In this document: positions 1-15,000 of the stretch, in pieces | How positions within the stretch are numbered: the first letter of the stretch is position 1 | Layout of the letters: each line of letters begins with the position of its first letter | Assembly: GCA_013433145.1 (NCBI GenBank) | Contig: CM024191.1 | Location: 5,596,501 to 5,660,500, forward strand | Length of the DNA stretch: 64,000 bases | DNA from: Ascaris suum | Lineage: Eukaryota > Nematoda > Chromadorea > Rhabditida > Ascarididae | Reading direction: 5' to 3' | Notes under the pieces: model-generated | Database searches by the model: none | What the model saw: only the letters and a program-made list of their open reading frames with translations | What the model was told of the DNA's origin: nothing | Position numbers and translations under genes: made by a program

Positions 1-369
1 CGCTGCAAAGCAAAATAAAAGAAGAGAATCAAAAAGTTTCCGCAAAAAATTAAAAATCAAAGCAGATATCTTCTGGACACTATCAGCCTAGATGCACAAA
101 ACTTAAATATAGCCACTCCCTCCACTTGGTCGATTTTTTGAGAACAGTTCGTCTTCTGAAACCTGAGTCATGCCGGAGATGAGTGTTTGGTCTCATTTCG
201 GCCTTAAATCTTTTTTTTTCTCGAGCGTTTTTCATACACAGTGATGAAAGCTTTCTCGCCTACTTCAATTATGTATATGAAATGCATTTCGTCAATCAGT
301 GTTTTTGCTGAAAAGCTTTGCAGCTATAGTTGCTGGCTGAAGCCGATGTCATTGATGTAGTGTCTTATT

Positions 370-570
370 TACATAAGAGATGGAAGCTCGTTCTTTAAGC
401 TTGCAAGTACATATATATGCGGATTTCATCAAAACATTCTTGCGAATATTGCTATATGGTGACCTTAACTTCATTAATAGCAGCTCGTATTTTAGCATGC
501 TTCTAACACTGTACTTCCATGCAACTGCTTTTGCTCGTGTTTTCCATGCAACTTGCCCATCTCTTATGTA
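370..570. mobile_element. Possible MITE-like insert with 12-bp terminal inverted repeats
   Basis: The segment starts TA-CATAAGAGATGG and ends CCATCTCTTATG-TA, a 12-bp perfect inverted repeat flanked by TA on both sides. This is the layout of a Tc1/mariner-type non-autonomous element. Only one copy is visible, so this is tentative. Confidence 0.35.
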
Positions 571-602
571 GAAAACACGACAAAAGCAGTTGCATGGAAG
601 TA

Positions 603-603
<1 letters not shown>
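511..603. repeat. 33-bp near-perfect inverted repeat
   Basis: The left arm 511-544 and right arm 571-603 are reverse complements apart from one extra C in the left arm, with a 26-bp spacer. The right arm runs almost directly into the (TA)n tract. Transcribed, it would form a strong hairpin. Confidence 0.85.

Positions 604-605
<2 letters not shown>

Positions 606-691
<86 letters not shown>
606..691. repeat. (TA)n microsatellite
   Basis: About 43 uninterrupted TA units. Open frames of alternating Ile-Tyr across it are artefacts. Confidence 0.98.
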
Positions 692-694
<3 letters not shown>

Positions 695-3010
695 ATGTGC
701 GTATATGCAGGTATATATATTTATATACACGCATATGTATGTCATATATATTGAGATCTGGAACCAAAGAAACCAAAAATTCACCATCTTCCGGAACCTT
801 AAGAAGGCCGGAATTTCTTCGGAGGAGCTTGAAGCCTGCACATCAGTTCTTCGCTGAGATGTCGAAAAATCGGGTGTGCTTTCAAAATTGTGGCCTTTGA
901 GCGATGATAACCTGAAAAAGAAATTAAGTGGAACAAACGGTTTAAAAAGAAAACAGGCAGCATTAAAATTTCTGACATATCACCAAAAGATGCAATGCCA
1001 TGCAAGTTCCGTCGCACGCTGCAGTTGCAGCTCGTCAACAATTATGCAAACATTGCGAAGTTGCAGACCACCCATGTAGAAAAACAAAAGTCCCTCTACT
1101 TTCAAGTGCATAGCAAGAACAGCTGTCATCTCAACAAGTGTTTCATAATTGGACGTTGTTTGCTTCTTTGGTTTTGGCTAACAAAATGGCACTGCAGTTG
1201 GAACAGTCAGCGATAGAATCCTAGATCAGTTTAATTGCTTCCCTTCATTTCGACTCTGAGAAAAATTTTACTAGCCATTTCGTGGTAGCTAGCCTACTCA
1301 GGTTCGTGCAACTAAAACTACACAAAGAACACCTATCAAATGCACTGACCGATTATGATTACGAATTCTCTTCCGCTCTTCATCACATCAGAAGTAAACG
1401 CTTTATAAAGTTTGCGAGACTGCAACACTGGCTTCCTTCTGTGCAGAAATAAAGGAAACATTGCATTGCTTTTGATTTCGTTTATGGCTTGTAAAATTTG
1501 GTCAGCAAATAGATCAATAACGTGCAATATTATTCTAGGTACTAAAAAAAATCACCCAACGAACATCAAATCCCTCTTTTCTCATAATATTTCGAACACC
1601 TAAATACATCTTCATTAATAATAAAATTAAAAAGAACGGAGATAAACTCCACGAAAAACTTCGTCGTCGCATTTTATCCGTTCCCTCTCAAGCTTTAAGC
1701 GCCTACCTTGAAATTTCTACAAAAAACTTTTCTTTAAACGACAGTTTCGAAAAAACGGAGCAGAAAGCGATATCGTAAATTAACAATAAAATGCTCTAAA
1801 CTCGCGAAAATATTAGCCCACGTGATTTCTTCATGATAATTCAATTTTGCCTTCTAAATTGGTGCGTTTTCAGCAATAACCAAATGATAAAAGAAACAAT
1901 TTGCAATTAAAAAACAAAAACAAGTTGTGGCTAAATTATAGAAACTTTCGCAGTGATTGCGCTGCAAACCACATTTAAAAAAAAAAAAAACTAACTTTAA
2001 AGATGCAAAATAAACCGGAAATAAGAACTCGATGGGAACAGTCACCGAATAGTGAAATAGTGTTGTTAAGGTAGCGCGAAAGCTATCTAATATCTGCGCA
2101 AAAAAAAAAGCACCAACAAGCGAGTAGATTCGTAACGAATCAACAGAAGTGGCATGCAAATGAAAATTACACAAAACAGATTTTAAAAAATATCAACACA
2201 GTGATTGAAAAACGCGGAAAAAGTGTGACTGACCATTTCTAACGTCATTCAACATATGGCTCATTTAAAACAAGTCAGCTTCACGAAACAACTACATTAA
2301 ATGAGAGTATAAATCGAGATTCTGAGTTAATCCACTCAAACCCGCAGAATACTTTTCCTCATTACTCTTCATTCTTATTTTTATTAAAAAAAAAAAATCT
2401 GATTTCACTCATTAATAAATTCACTGCGATAGACAATGAAAGTGAGCGCTAGAATCATTACCAAAAACCATTTCAATTATAATACCACTCTACCATTCTG
2501 TTGTTTTATCAACTGCAAAAATATGGAAACCAAATAAAAACGAAGAAAAAACATTTGGTGGGTGGAAATTATTCTAAGCGGAAGAAAATAAGAAAATGAT
2601 TAAAAGCATAAATATCCAAATATTTCGAATAATAGAAAGAACAGCTACAGAAATGAGAACCGATAATCTACAAGATTGCGAATTCAACAAAGTTCCACAG
2701 ATACGAAAAAACACATGTAAGCAAAATTCTGCAATGAGTAGTCTTTTTTTACGTTGCGACGCACTTCCGTAATAATTTTTAAGAAAAACACGGTGAAGGC
2801 GAAGTGGCAATCGCTTATTATTATCGCACCTCGTTAATTTCATATTTTGACCGTTCCGAGCTTATGTCTCATTTCAAATTGAAGATATTTGGTTAAAGCA
2901 ACGCGAAATGATGGTTGTATGAAGAACTGAACCAATAAGATGTTAAGCAACACACCAAACAAAAAGACAGCAAGTGGATATGGAGACAAAATGCAACAAT
3001 GTTAGCTCAC

Positions 3011-6000
3011 ATATTGCTGAGGTAAGCAGATGTGACTCTTTGTGATGTACCGCGTAAATCGCACATTGACCCATGCAGTGGTTCATACTGTTTAGCTGCA
3101 CCAAGCCGGCGTAAATCGACTGTTGAACGTGAGATGCTCGATTGCCGCAATGATCGTGGCAATGCCGATAACGCTCGAACGCTACCATCAACACCGAATG
3201 TTGTCTCCATCGAAACGCCACTCAACACTAATCTGCTTTAATAAACGCCTCATAGCGTTCACAGTTGAAATACATTCAACCACGAACTTATATTTTTGTA
3301 TGCGGTTATCTTCTAATTTGCACTACGAGAAAATGAGCGCAATAAAATAAGATCAATGTTATGAATGCCTAAACGTTCGATAACACTTCGAACACAATAT
3401 AAATCAATTGAGGAAAATGTGAAAACAACGAATCATCGAGTAGAATTCGATAAAACTTCACTTAGTTAAATAATTTAGCCAGATAAAATTTGAGAATTTG
3501 AATGATATCACCATATGATGTATTACAATCAAGAAGCAGTTGACAATTTCATAACAATAACGCAATTTATACGTTTTTCTAGTCGAAAATTAACAGAATT
3601 TATCGCAATTATTTTCTAAAATAAGGCAAATTAAATTGAAAACTGCACTTTAATTCATTCAATTGTTATCAATATTCACTTTTTATTCAAAGAATGCTAA
3701 AAATTTATAAGAGAAGAGATTATCCTCACAAGTGCACAGAGTATTATAGGTTATAAAAATTGCTGCATTATAAAAATTTACCTTATAAACAGCTCCTTCC
3801 CCCTCCTCTCTCGGCTTCTTTCTCATAAGCTAACATAACGATAGCTCAATATATGAAACAATTTAAATATCCTGAACGGAAAAAAAAAAGCTAAAAGAAC
3901 CGAAATATGTGAGAGAAGATAAACGCCTTATCAAAGTTAAAGCACTTCCGATTAAGCTCAGGGAGGCAATATAAAACTGTCCAAAGAATATGATGAAACG
4001 CTGCGTAATCCATGAAATTCATTTCAGTGTTTTCATATACTCCTCATTTCATTTGGAAGGTAACAAAATGCTATTATAACTACTAATTGCTGTCATAACT
4101 GTTAATCGTGTATAAAGCTAGAATTACTTTTTAATTTATTTATAACGCTAAAACGCAAAATTACAAAAATGCTGTGAAACATTATGTCAGTAATGCTGTC
4201 CTTTAAATGCGACAATTTAAAGCATTCATATAACTAAGCAATAAATAAAACATTAATATTTAGTAATACCGAGGTTATCATGCATCTCGACTAAGCACAA
4301 ACGGGTCGGAAAAATTTGATAAGCAAAGAGAAGCAGGAAATAGAAGAGCGCATGCATCATTCAGTACAACAAAATGAAATGTGCACAAGGAGGTGCTGGG
4401 TGGAGGAGATGAGGCTGATTCACGCGAGAAGCGTGCCGCCTCCAAGCGTCTCGTTTTGTCAACATAGTGACACACAAGCACAATACTAAAACGCCATTCC
4501 GATCACACACTGCATACATACCCAACTTAACCATTACCGTCACGATACACATATTTGCCCTTATCACCTGATGACCTTAGCGTAAAATTTGATAATTCCT
4601 GTATGCTCGCTTCAAACATAAGCATACTCAACGCCAAGGCATCACTGTTCTTATATTGAAGCTGCTGAAATACTCATAAATCTGGTGTTTTTCGTTCTTG
4701 ATTAAACCACTTTCATCAATCAATTAGTATGCAACGGCTATGAAGCGATAGCAGAACGCAAATCCTGACGTAGACATTATGATCCTGACGCACCTGACGC
4801 ATTATGCTATAATAAGGTTATCCGGCGGAGCGGGCGCGGAGGGGGAGAATAAGGGGAGAGGGGAGGGGAGGCAGGGGGAACAATGCAAGTACTACACTTT
4901 TATGTGAATTATATCAAATATGAAATAAAATTCGTTCCATTTTCAACAATAATCTGTCAGCGTACAGATGACGTTGTATATCGATACTTGACAACACTGT
5001 AAGCGAATCGAAAGAAAATCGCACCAATAAAAACACATAAAAACAAGACAATAAAAGATGTGATACAATAATTAATAGAAGCAAACATATGGAGAGAATC
5101 AGTCATGAGAAGCGCTCATATAAATACTTTGCTTTATAGTTGCAAATATAAATAAGCATGCAAGCAAACAAAAAATGAGAAGGAAAAACAACAGACAACA
5201 GCGATATAGCAGGCTAGTGTTCATAACGAACATTTATCGGCAGTGCCATTGGTGAGCAAACGGAACATTACTAAGAGAGATGTACACCTCCGACAGGTAA
5301 TAAGACATCAAAGTCTGATAACGAGCAATATGCTTTGATAATACAACAGAGAGAAAAAAACAGCATAAACCCTTATCAGTGCAGCAGTGACTACCTACGA
5401 CAAAGAAGCAATGCAAAAATGAAAGATGCTTTCTGAATCAAACAGATTTCATCGGCGCAATTTCTATATATATTTTTTCGTTTGAGTTATCGTGAATAAT
5501 TTCTTACCTCACGTTTTACTAACTGAGTGGTCCGACGTGTTTTCTTTATTGTAAAGATAATCGGAATTTGGTGGACCAACTCTTTATGGGCCTCAGTAAC
5601 TCACCTCATCAGTTCTCCTTTTTGATGAAATTGTGATGACTTATTGGAGATACAAACGAGAAAACGGGTGAACGAAGTTTTTTTTTACTAAAATGAAAGA
5701 AGAAATTACCCGGGCTCGTTCGTAAAATTACCGAGGCTCGTCAAATTCGTTTCACGGCGAACACCATCCACTGAGCACATTTTAGGCATCTGTAAACACA
5801 CCAGTGCATCATCTAAACAGAACCCATCAAAATCGGAAACTTTCGCATAGTGTTTTACAAATTTAACGCAAAATTCAAACATTCAACAAGTTCCCACTCC
5901 TTGCTACAACAGAATCTTATTTAACGCCAATAAACAATAACTTCTTTCCTCAAAAATTATATGAAGTGTATGCTTAATGAACCTTTAAAATGCCCTTCCA

Positions 6001-9000
6001 AGTACCAAACCTATAACTTCTCGTTATTCCCAAAAACAATGCGCTAAAAAGCCAAGTAGGATAATCTTAATCGGGTATAATAAACTGAATACATCAAGCA
6101 GCGAAACAGCTCATAATTTCGGTCGACAACAAGGATATAATGCCTTCAGCAAATGTTAAAAAAAGCAGCTTACATAATATACCAATGACCGACTCTTCTA
6201 GCTTTTCAGCTTTCAGTCAATCAAATCTTTCCAATGCAATTCACCTGTAAACGTAATCCTTTGCAACGTACCTGATCGAAATATTGGAACGTATGGATGC
6301 GTCCAATAGTTATAGTATCACCATTTTTCAACATTACTGTCTCATGAATCATCTCGCCATTTACCTGAAAAAGAAAACTATATTACTGCTCATATTTTTC
6401 TTCAGATGTTGCCGTCTAATCTACCTTAAAATTGTACCTTCATTATTCACTTAAGTGGCAAAGAGTTCTTAATGTCTTTCAGCCTTTCAACTTTAGAAAT
6501 TATCTCAGCAAAACAATAGAGAGCAATCTCAGAAAAACCAAAACCCATTTCCGTTCACCAGCTATTGAAGTTCCCATTCTAATCCGTAGTAAATTTCACG
6601 ACTCAATGTACAAAATTTAGACTTGTATGACCAGCACATATCTACCACGTCCTAACACATAAAGATATGATTTGAGGCCGGATTTGGAATTTCTTGGTAA
6701 GCGATACGATAAACAGAGGTTTCAGTTTGATCATATTAACAACTTGAAAATGAACAACTGCAAAAAAAGTGGACGCAGGAAAAATTCTCGACGATATAAA
6801 TAATCAGTTTCGTCGTCCGGAAATAATCAATTTCGATGGCTTTCAAACTCCCTATACTTATATCTCTCAATGATATGGCCTAAGGTGCTAAAAATTTCAT
6901 CTAGAAATCAGTGCAAAGAATTTGCCACTTATCCCCTACGGGAAAATTTATAACATCTTTTTTTGATTCACTTCTTGCTTATCAGCAACAACGAGAACGA
7001 TTTCTTAAGTAGGCGATCAAATCTAGCGGACTACTAAAGAGATCACGTCTTGTGGCGGAAGATTCGATCGAATACTTTTTATTTTCGCAGACTAACGTTT
7101 CAGATTTCAATCTAAGTGCAACCACCAAATTATTCGCTTTCTTCCATCAAATATCCACGGTTTTGGTTTGACAGTCACCCCATATATAGTCCAAATCGGG
7201 TTAGCGAAAACGCAGAGAGCCCTTCTATCAATAGAAAGTTCTCTGTCAATGCGCTCTCCACTACCTAACTGCAACTGGCATAAGCGCACGAATGGTAAAA
7301 GGTGGGACGATTGCGACTGCGCAATTCACCACCGATATCTTTGACGTCGTATCTTTGAAAACTGCACCGTTCTCGGAAATCTTCACTGCTTCTGCTTATT
7401 TCCCGTGAAATCTTTTCTTAAATTTTTTCTTCTTTTTTTTGAGAAAAATTGCATGTTACTGTTGGCAAAGGCTGAGATTTTCCCTTGAGGAGCACTTTTA
7501 TCTTCCGCTTTCTATAAAACTGCAACTGACGCCACTCCTTCCTTTCCTCTTACCCCATTCTCAAATTTCTCTCCATCTACCTCCGCTTTCGAAAAATTCG
7601 CTGAGGTTGACTTAAATCAATAAATAGACAGGATCCTCAAGTAACACCTTAGCGATTGTCACCGCATGTTAACGTCCTATCATCACACAGAAACAAAAAA
7701 GAATTTCTCAACATTGCACTACCAGCAAGAATTACCAAACTATGGGGCAACTAAACGTTTAATGTTCATCTTTGCTTCCGTTACGCAGAGCAATAACAGC
7801 AAGTCGATACCTCAATAAGCGCGTTGGGCACCGAAGGCGTTATTGTGACGACTCCTGACGAAAACGTTATGGCAGCATGGCGTGGCCAAACCAACTCACC
7901 GCCTAGGAGAATATCCACAGACTGCGCGCTTCCAACCTCCGTTACACCGTTTTGAAGCATTACTGCATTCCTTTCAGCAGTTCTGCCTCCCTCTGCAAGA
8001 TTCATTTCTGTATGGAATGAAAAACTTATCCGAGTACAGATCACTTCTATAAAAGTGTAAGACACCTGTATTTCGTTGCCTTCAGAACAACTAAAGCAAA
8101 AAGAAGCTCTAAAAAAAGGATAACCCAAAAAGACCATTCTGAATGTCAGGTAGAGAAGAAATCAAGAAACGAACGAACATAAAAAGGAAGTTAAAGTGAC
8201 AAATACTGCATGCAGGTATGGAATACAACTAACTGCAATTATGAGAAAGAAAAATTGCATTTCAAAAGTGCCACTTCAACTGACATCCTATAATAGATAA
8301 AAGTTGTAAACTATAGAGCATCATATCGAGAAAATTTGGGACATATTTATTACTAAATGTAAGTCTAGCAACAATTATTTACGAGACAAAGAAACGACAG
8401 CACCTGTGAACAGGTTGTCGGCAATCTTAAATGGATCATTAAAGAATAAAACCGGCTTCACAAGTAGCAGCGATGGAGAGTTCATTTGGCCAAAAACTTA
8501 TTGCTGCCACAACAGAACTCTTGCTTCATTACACAAGGATAAGCCAAAAGTGTGCACAAACACAACAAACTAGTTCGCCACAAGAAAAAGAAACAAAAAA
8601 AAAACACTAAGCGCTCTTTCTAAACATCATTAATAGACGCTTGTCAACGATCACATATAGAAATCGATGAAGACAACATATTTTCTGATGAGTTATTCAC
8701 AGACTTTAAAAATTGAACGATAATTAATCGGCGGAGCGGTCGTTCACAAACAATTCGCGAAAGCTTCATGAAAAATCTAGGTGGACTGCTTTCGTGAATA
8801 AATAGAGTTTTGAAAATCAAGGTTTTAACCTGATCTAAGTGACAGGAGGCAAGGATGAAGAGTATATTGCGACGATTGAGCAATTCCATGTTGTGGCAAT
8901 GGAATAAGATTCGCATAAGCAGATGTGGATGCATTGTGCATCGGAGTTGGAGGGATTAAGCTGTGATGCCGTCGTGGTCGCACCAAGAAAATTACATCCG

Positions 9001-12000
9001 GCCCAAGATTCAATAGTGGGTACTCGTTATCATCCACATAGTGCTCACAGCCACCATCCTCCAGCGTACGAAGATCGCTCAATGAGCGAGAGATTTTACA
9101 TGAGCTCGGCAATTTCACCTGCAATGGAGTTTTCTTCTACCTGTCCCGCTTATAACATCTGATTGCAATGCCAACCATTAGATCTTATTGTCTATGATTC
9201 ATTGGTCGATCCGTTAATACGACAATGAATATGAAAGCAGCTCTCCTTATCCGTGATGAAATACTACATCATATATAGGATAGCGAGTATCGTTCTTCTC
9301 GACGCTCAGTACTTAGAGCGGCAAAAGGAAAATATCGTAAGCAATTTGAATAGCAAAAATAATGCAGACGATTACACAATTATGCATATCAAAGACACTC
9401 TTTCTAGCTTCGAATTTATCGAGATGCGGAGATTTTTTCCATCTTCTGACAACAACGGTTTGAAATTTTTTAGAACGTCTGAGTGAAATTTATTGTAACG
9501 CTTAAGTATCACAAGAGTACGATTTTCCACACTGATAGAGCGCCTACCGCTGCTTGCCATTGCGAGTCAAACTCATCACAAAAATTAAGTAGAGGGCTTC
9601 TGATTTGGAGTTATAATACCCACATCCCTAAGTTTCACTCATACGATAAGGATGAAATCATGGAAAGGTCGGTGGACATCAGAAATAAGCATAAATTGTC
9701 ACTCTTCCTCAACAGCCTAAAACTATTGAATTGCCGGTTATCAAAGATGCAGAAGACGAAGAGATAATGAATAGTGTCGATGAGCGAGTCCAACAATGCT
9801 TTATATTCAGTTAAATCTCTCGTTCCATGGCATCTCGAAGAAAAAAAAATCCACTCTGAACTGTTCGAGGGGTTTTAGCGAGAGCTTTAGAAGGATTTAC
9901 TAGCATCTTTCCACAACCAGGTGATGCGCAACACAATAATGTATGAGCTAAATGCCGCAGCCATCCTTAATCGAGCGTTTTTTTTTTCTTTGCAAAAACC
10001 ATTCACTTTACATGTAGTACTAAAAAGACATGCATCCTAATGATTTCACCCTAAATTCAACTTCACAGGATTTAATATCAATTGTAGAATTTTCTAGAAA
10101 ATTATTTCAGCATTTTCAGTCACGTGGTAGTAGAAATGGTGTAACAACCCCTTACGTGATGAAGGAAGTATAAACTATGCTCACACATTGCTATAGAAAA
10201 TCGGCCAACCCCACATCTACATCTGTTCCTTCATTCAATAAGCACACTCCAAAGCAGCATTTCTTAGTTCCTTAGGCGTGCCAATATGCACACAGCCTCC
10301 CGACCGCACGTACTCTGTTCAGAACCGTCAGATATTCACGTGAGACAAGATGATCACCAAGAATTACGTGTCAACTGAGGCACTGAATGATCAAAACCGC
10401 TATTTATATAGATCACAGTCAACTGAGGCATTGAGTAAAACGCTCTAAGGAACGTATCCTCTATCTGCAACAGCTGCTCACATATGAACGCTATCTTTTC
10501 TAGCACAGACAGGTTTACCTAAACCTTTTAGAATGTTTCAAGTTAACGAGACAAAAATATGATATCATACTTTTTCGGTCAAAGACAGAATCAAGCACTC
10601 GTACTCGTTTGAATCGGGCCATCAGCTGAGGCCAGGTCGGTGGCTACATACACGCATCACCCCTGGGAATTATGAAGAATTCCCCCCCCCCCCCCCCGTG
10701 CTGAAAGAAAAATGGAAACGAAGCATCACTTACTTGGACAAGTGCGTAGTCATTAGCGTTCTCTTTATCAAGTCCATATTTATCAAGTGTCTCCCGTATG
10801 ATTTTGCTCGCCTGATCTCGTATCGACACCAACAGTGTTACGTACGGACGACTTGGTAGCAGTTCATATCCATAAACTTTCAAACTGCCGCCTTAAATGG
10901 AATATATCTTGTGCTCCAAGAACAAAACGAACAGGCTCTAATATGTTCGTCAAGAAACAACTAAATGAATTTTTAATGACCTAATTACCAACTTCAGTGC
11001 GATTTTATAAGCTTGTGCTCCATGTCGCCCAGTATCTGTGGACATTTGCGCTCCAAATTAATCGAGGTGAAAAGTACTGGTGCAAAATCTATTCTGTTAA
11101 GTTACAGTAGGAAATGAAATTGTCACTTTACGATGCCCAATGTTGAGATTATTTTTTTAAAAAACGCTCCCACCTCCTCTTCTATTTTACATGGAAACCT
11201 AAATTCTACTTTATAACAATTTTTTATCGACTTCGGCTTTTTCTAAGCAAAATAAATTTCCCTCTTTCTTATTGCTCATCAATCATTATACGCTAATAAT
11301 TTTTCAATATTCACTGCAATTAATAGGGAAATTATTTCTGCAATAATTCCTCTTCATCATCTTTCATAAACTCTCTACTAGAAACTGATCACCTCGATTA
11401 CTGATAAGTATTTTGTTACAAACAAATGATTAAATTAAATCATGAAAGAATAAAACATGCAAACTCACCATGTCCCATTTCTTTTAATTTCGCTTCAAGT
11501 TTTCTCTCACGACGTTTCTTCATTACGATTTCTGGATTTGAAATTGTTCGTGTAAATGTTGTCGGAGGGACAGCTTTATATAGTTGTGCGGCTAACTCTT
11601 CCTTTTCTTGTGCAACCGCTGAAGATACAAATCATTGATTATCACATTAACCAAATCATTACTGTTTAAAGACATCACATATATATAACGATATTGGAAA
11701 ATTTCAACACACCTCACCACCCCCCCCCCCCCCCGGCCCCACCTTCTCCTCCATCTTCTCATCACTAAGAAATATTATTATTTGATCACATCACACGTAA
11801 AACACCCCATCCCCTTTCGTACGTGTCACTTGTGTTGTACGTTGACCTGCGGCTTAGTTAGAAAAAAAATCCGATAAATAAATAAAAATAAGTGGCAAAT
11901 AATTGTGCAATTCAATTGCTTCATTACAAATCGTAATGGAGATTAGCACTGTGCACTCAGCAACTCGCATACTTAAATTCGATTTATCATTTAAATGAAG

Positions 12001-15000
12001 CCCAAAATTGCTAAATCATTTCGGCGACCCAGATGCAGAGAAAAAACTTCAGTGGAATGAAAAGATTGGAGAGGTCAACAGTGAAATCCACATTGACGTC
12101 CTTTAATATCTCATAAAGAGAGAGGAATGCAAATGGCTGCAGTATTATTGGTGAATTATTCCGTTGGCTACTGTGGGTTCTCAATGCCTAAGAAAAAAGC
12201 CAACCCATTCTCCACATAGAGTCTATCGTGAGATGCTAATAACCGGTCTTCAAATTTATGCAGTAAGTAGTGGGAAAGATAAAGCTACTACATAACCACC
12301 TCAGTTGAAAGTATTTACGCCGCAAGTAGTCCAAGTCGTTCAGCAAATTTCATAATAAACACTCATCTGTATACAACAGCTACCGAGTTATTGGCTCTTC
12401 GAAATTCTGGAGGGATGTACCGAATGCCAACGTTAGCTGTCATCCTTTATCGCATTGTGGATTCGTAATTCTTTCATGTTTCTTCGATTTGGAGAAAGAT
12501 CAAGGGAGATAGGGAAGAGAGCACGTCTAAATAATAAAAAGAGATACGAAATTTGCATAAAAGAAAATTGACAAGTGCGCACCTCGTTGATGCTTCTTTT
12601 TCAGCTCCTTCTTCTCTCTTTTTGAAAAACGTTTCTGACTCCGTTTCAAATTGTCTTCATTTTCATCGTGGAATCGTCTACTCTGAAAAAAAAAAACGCA
12701 AGAGTGACTCCTCGATGCAGCCACACACAAGCCCTGAATCGAGGTTACTGGATTACACAGGTAAATGTGGATGCTTGGATGAGGAGTGGACAAAATTCCT
12801 AGGCCGGAGTTCGAAGTGATTCCACAGAAAACTCACAAATGAGACACTTGCGCAAAAATGATTACATCTCAGTTTATGAAATCAACAATATGAGATGAGG
12901 CATGTAATGCCTCAGGGCTAGAATATCCCCTCCAAAACCAAGTGTTTCGATGAATAATTTGAAAGAAGCAGGAAGAAATGCTTTACCGAAGTGGGCAATG
13001 TTCTATCGTGCCTTCTGAGCAAAAACCGTCCTTCTCGATCGTCCTTGTGCCAGTTTAACTGCACTAGTAGCGGCTTTTCCTCAGGTGCTAAACATCGTTC
13101 CTCACCATTTTCGTGCACCTCCCACAAGGAATATTCTGGATTTGATAACCTAAAAAGTAATTGAGTAAAAATATTAACTGGTCATCATACGTATCTCTAC
13201 GGTGGTCACAGAATGCTTCATATTATCACGATGGCCAAGGATTATCTACTACTAGCAGGCAACGACACTTTACATAGTGTGAGCGCAAATGCGCAGATTA
13301 AACCTTACAGAGACCCACCATAGATAATAAAAACAACTCACAGCATACATTTCCCGCACAACACCTATGGTGGACAACAATGTTTTCAACGAATTCAACA
13401 TTTTCTTTCTAACCAATCGGTAGTTAGCTTAATGTCATATATGGCAATTAGATCAGTTTGATATTTGCCGTAGTTGCAAATAAAATATCTCAACGAGAGT
13501 TTCTCGATCGACCATCTATCCCGAAAGGTTAGAAGGACTCGCATGCGCCTCATCGATGCATATTGCAGAAAAGATTACTAAGAAAAAAGCAAAAGTGAAC
13601 AAGCGTAAACGCGAAACACTGTAAAAAGCAAATAATTAGCTAAACTACTCTGAAAATGCAATACGAATTGGTTCCACATTGTTCTTTTTAAGTCAGAAAC
13701 TGAAAGTGACTTATCCGGTTTCTGTGTTCGCTAAAGAGATGATAAACGAAACACCGCAAAGATGTCAATACAGGAAACAATCAAAAACGAACATTTTCAA
13801 ATCGGGATGAAATTTATCAACGAGTACGTCGATGACGGCGCGTGTTGTCGCCGTGCTCGAAACACGAATACATTTGGTGGTGACCTTGTCGGCCGATTCT
13901 TGGAAATAGAATCGCATTACACCATGGATTTCGAGATCCTTCAAACAACATTCGTTAGGTCCATGTCTCAAATATACCTCTTAAGCTCATTCTATATTGT
14001 CCAACATTTCAATAGTTCGTAAATTTGAGCACATATGTGCACTTCTATATAGTGTGCTCAAATATATGCATCGAAATCGACGAACGTTTGTTGTGTTGAA
14101 GCAATCTCTGTAAGCAATGAAAACGCCGCTTCAATTGCCGGCAAATCTACCTGTAATTTGGGCAGATGCAGACAGGTAAACATATATGAGGCACTGACGC
14201 GATAATTACTTTGTATGAATTTCTTTTCACATTCAAGGGGGCCGATGAGGCATCAACGGATTGGTGTTTTTCTTCTAAGCAAAAATTAATGAAGCCAACT
14301 GTTGTTGTGCGGTCACTCGATGACGTGACGTCCATAAATGTCTCAGCTTTCAAAAAACAATCCTCTTCCTAGAAGTATCAGACTCCTGTTCGTTTTGTGC
14401 CCACATCTATGCAACGCAACATTTCGGGAAGGAAAACGCGCACAGCCCAAAATACTATGTCCTTACTTCACAAGGCTTCTTTTTTCCAAATAAGTCGCAC
14501 GACATGAGATAAGCTGCAGGTAAGCTGATGTTATGCCCCCCGAATTACCTTTAGCCCATTCTCCACCTTAACAGCGACGCACAGGTAAAAAAACGAAATG
14601 CACGCGACGTTAAGAAATATTTTATACGCTTATAAACTAAGATACTTCAAGTAGTACAAAGAACACCAAAGTTTTTTCTGTAGCAGTAATAACGTAACAT
14701 GAGCAGTAATAAATAGTACAAAGCAGAACAAAATTTTCTGCGCCATATTTCTAACATGTGAGGGGGATGACAGTTGTGCAAGCGTAGCCCTAGGTCATAA
14801 AGGAGCACCTCCCTCGTCTTCTCTCAGCAAACAGTTTTTACAAAAGAATAAATCATCAAATTTTTCATTGAAGTCATCCAACTGAAATTTTCTCTTTCTT
14901 TCGTATTCCGTTTCAAATTAATGAAGTTCTAGGCGAAAACTACAAAATCGCACATCAATACCGCAATTTCTCCTCAAGAAATTCTCCTCAAATAGGGAGG

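Larger units (their letters stand above)
1..3010. other. Probable afd-1 intron/flank with repeats
   Basis: I found no exon here on either strand. It should be intron between the ETTF exon and the off-window DIL/PDZ exons of afd-1. It holds an inverted-repeat structure and (TA)n tract (370-691); the rest is AT-rich. Confidence 0.5.

Noticed and set aside
564..841. Open frames of alternating Ile and Tyr
   Set aside because: They are translations of the (TA)n tract; the same applies at 42426-42766.
4361..4567. Frames near 4.4 kb as the missing afadin exon (DKTRRLEAARFSRES)
   Set aside because: Some coding feel, but no matching acceptor and donor in the needed phase.
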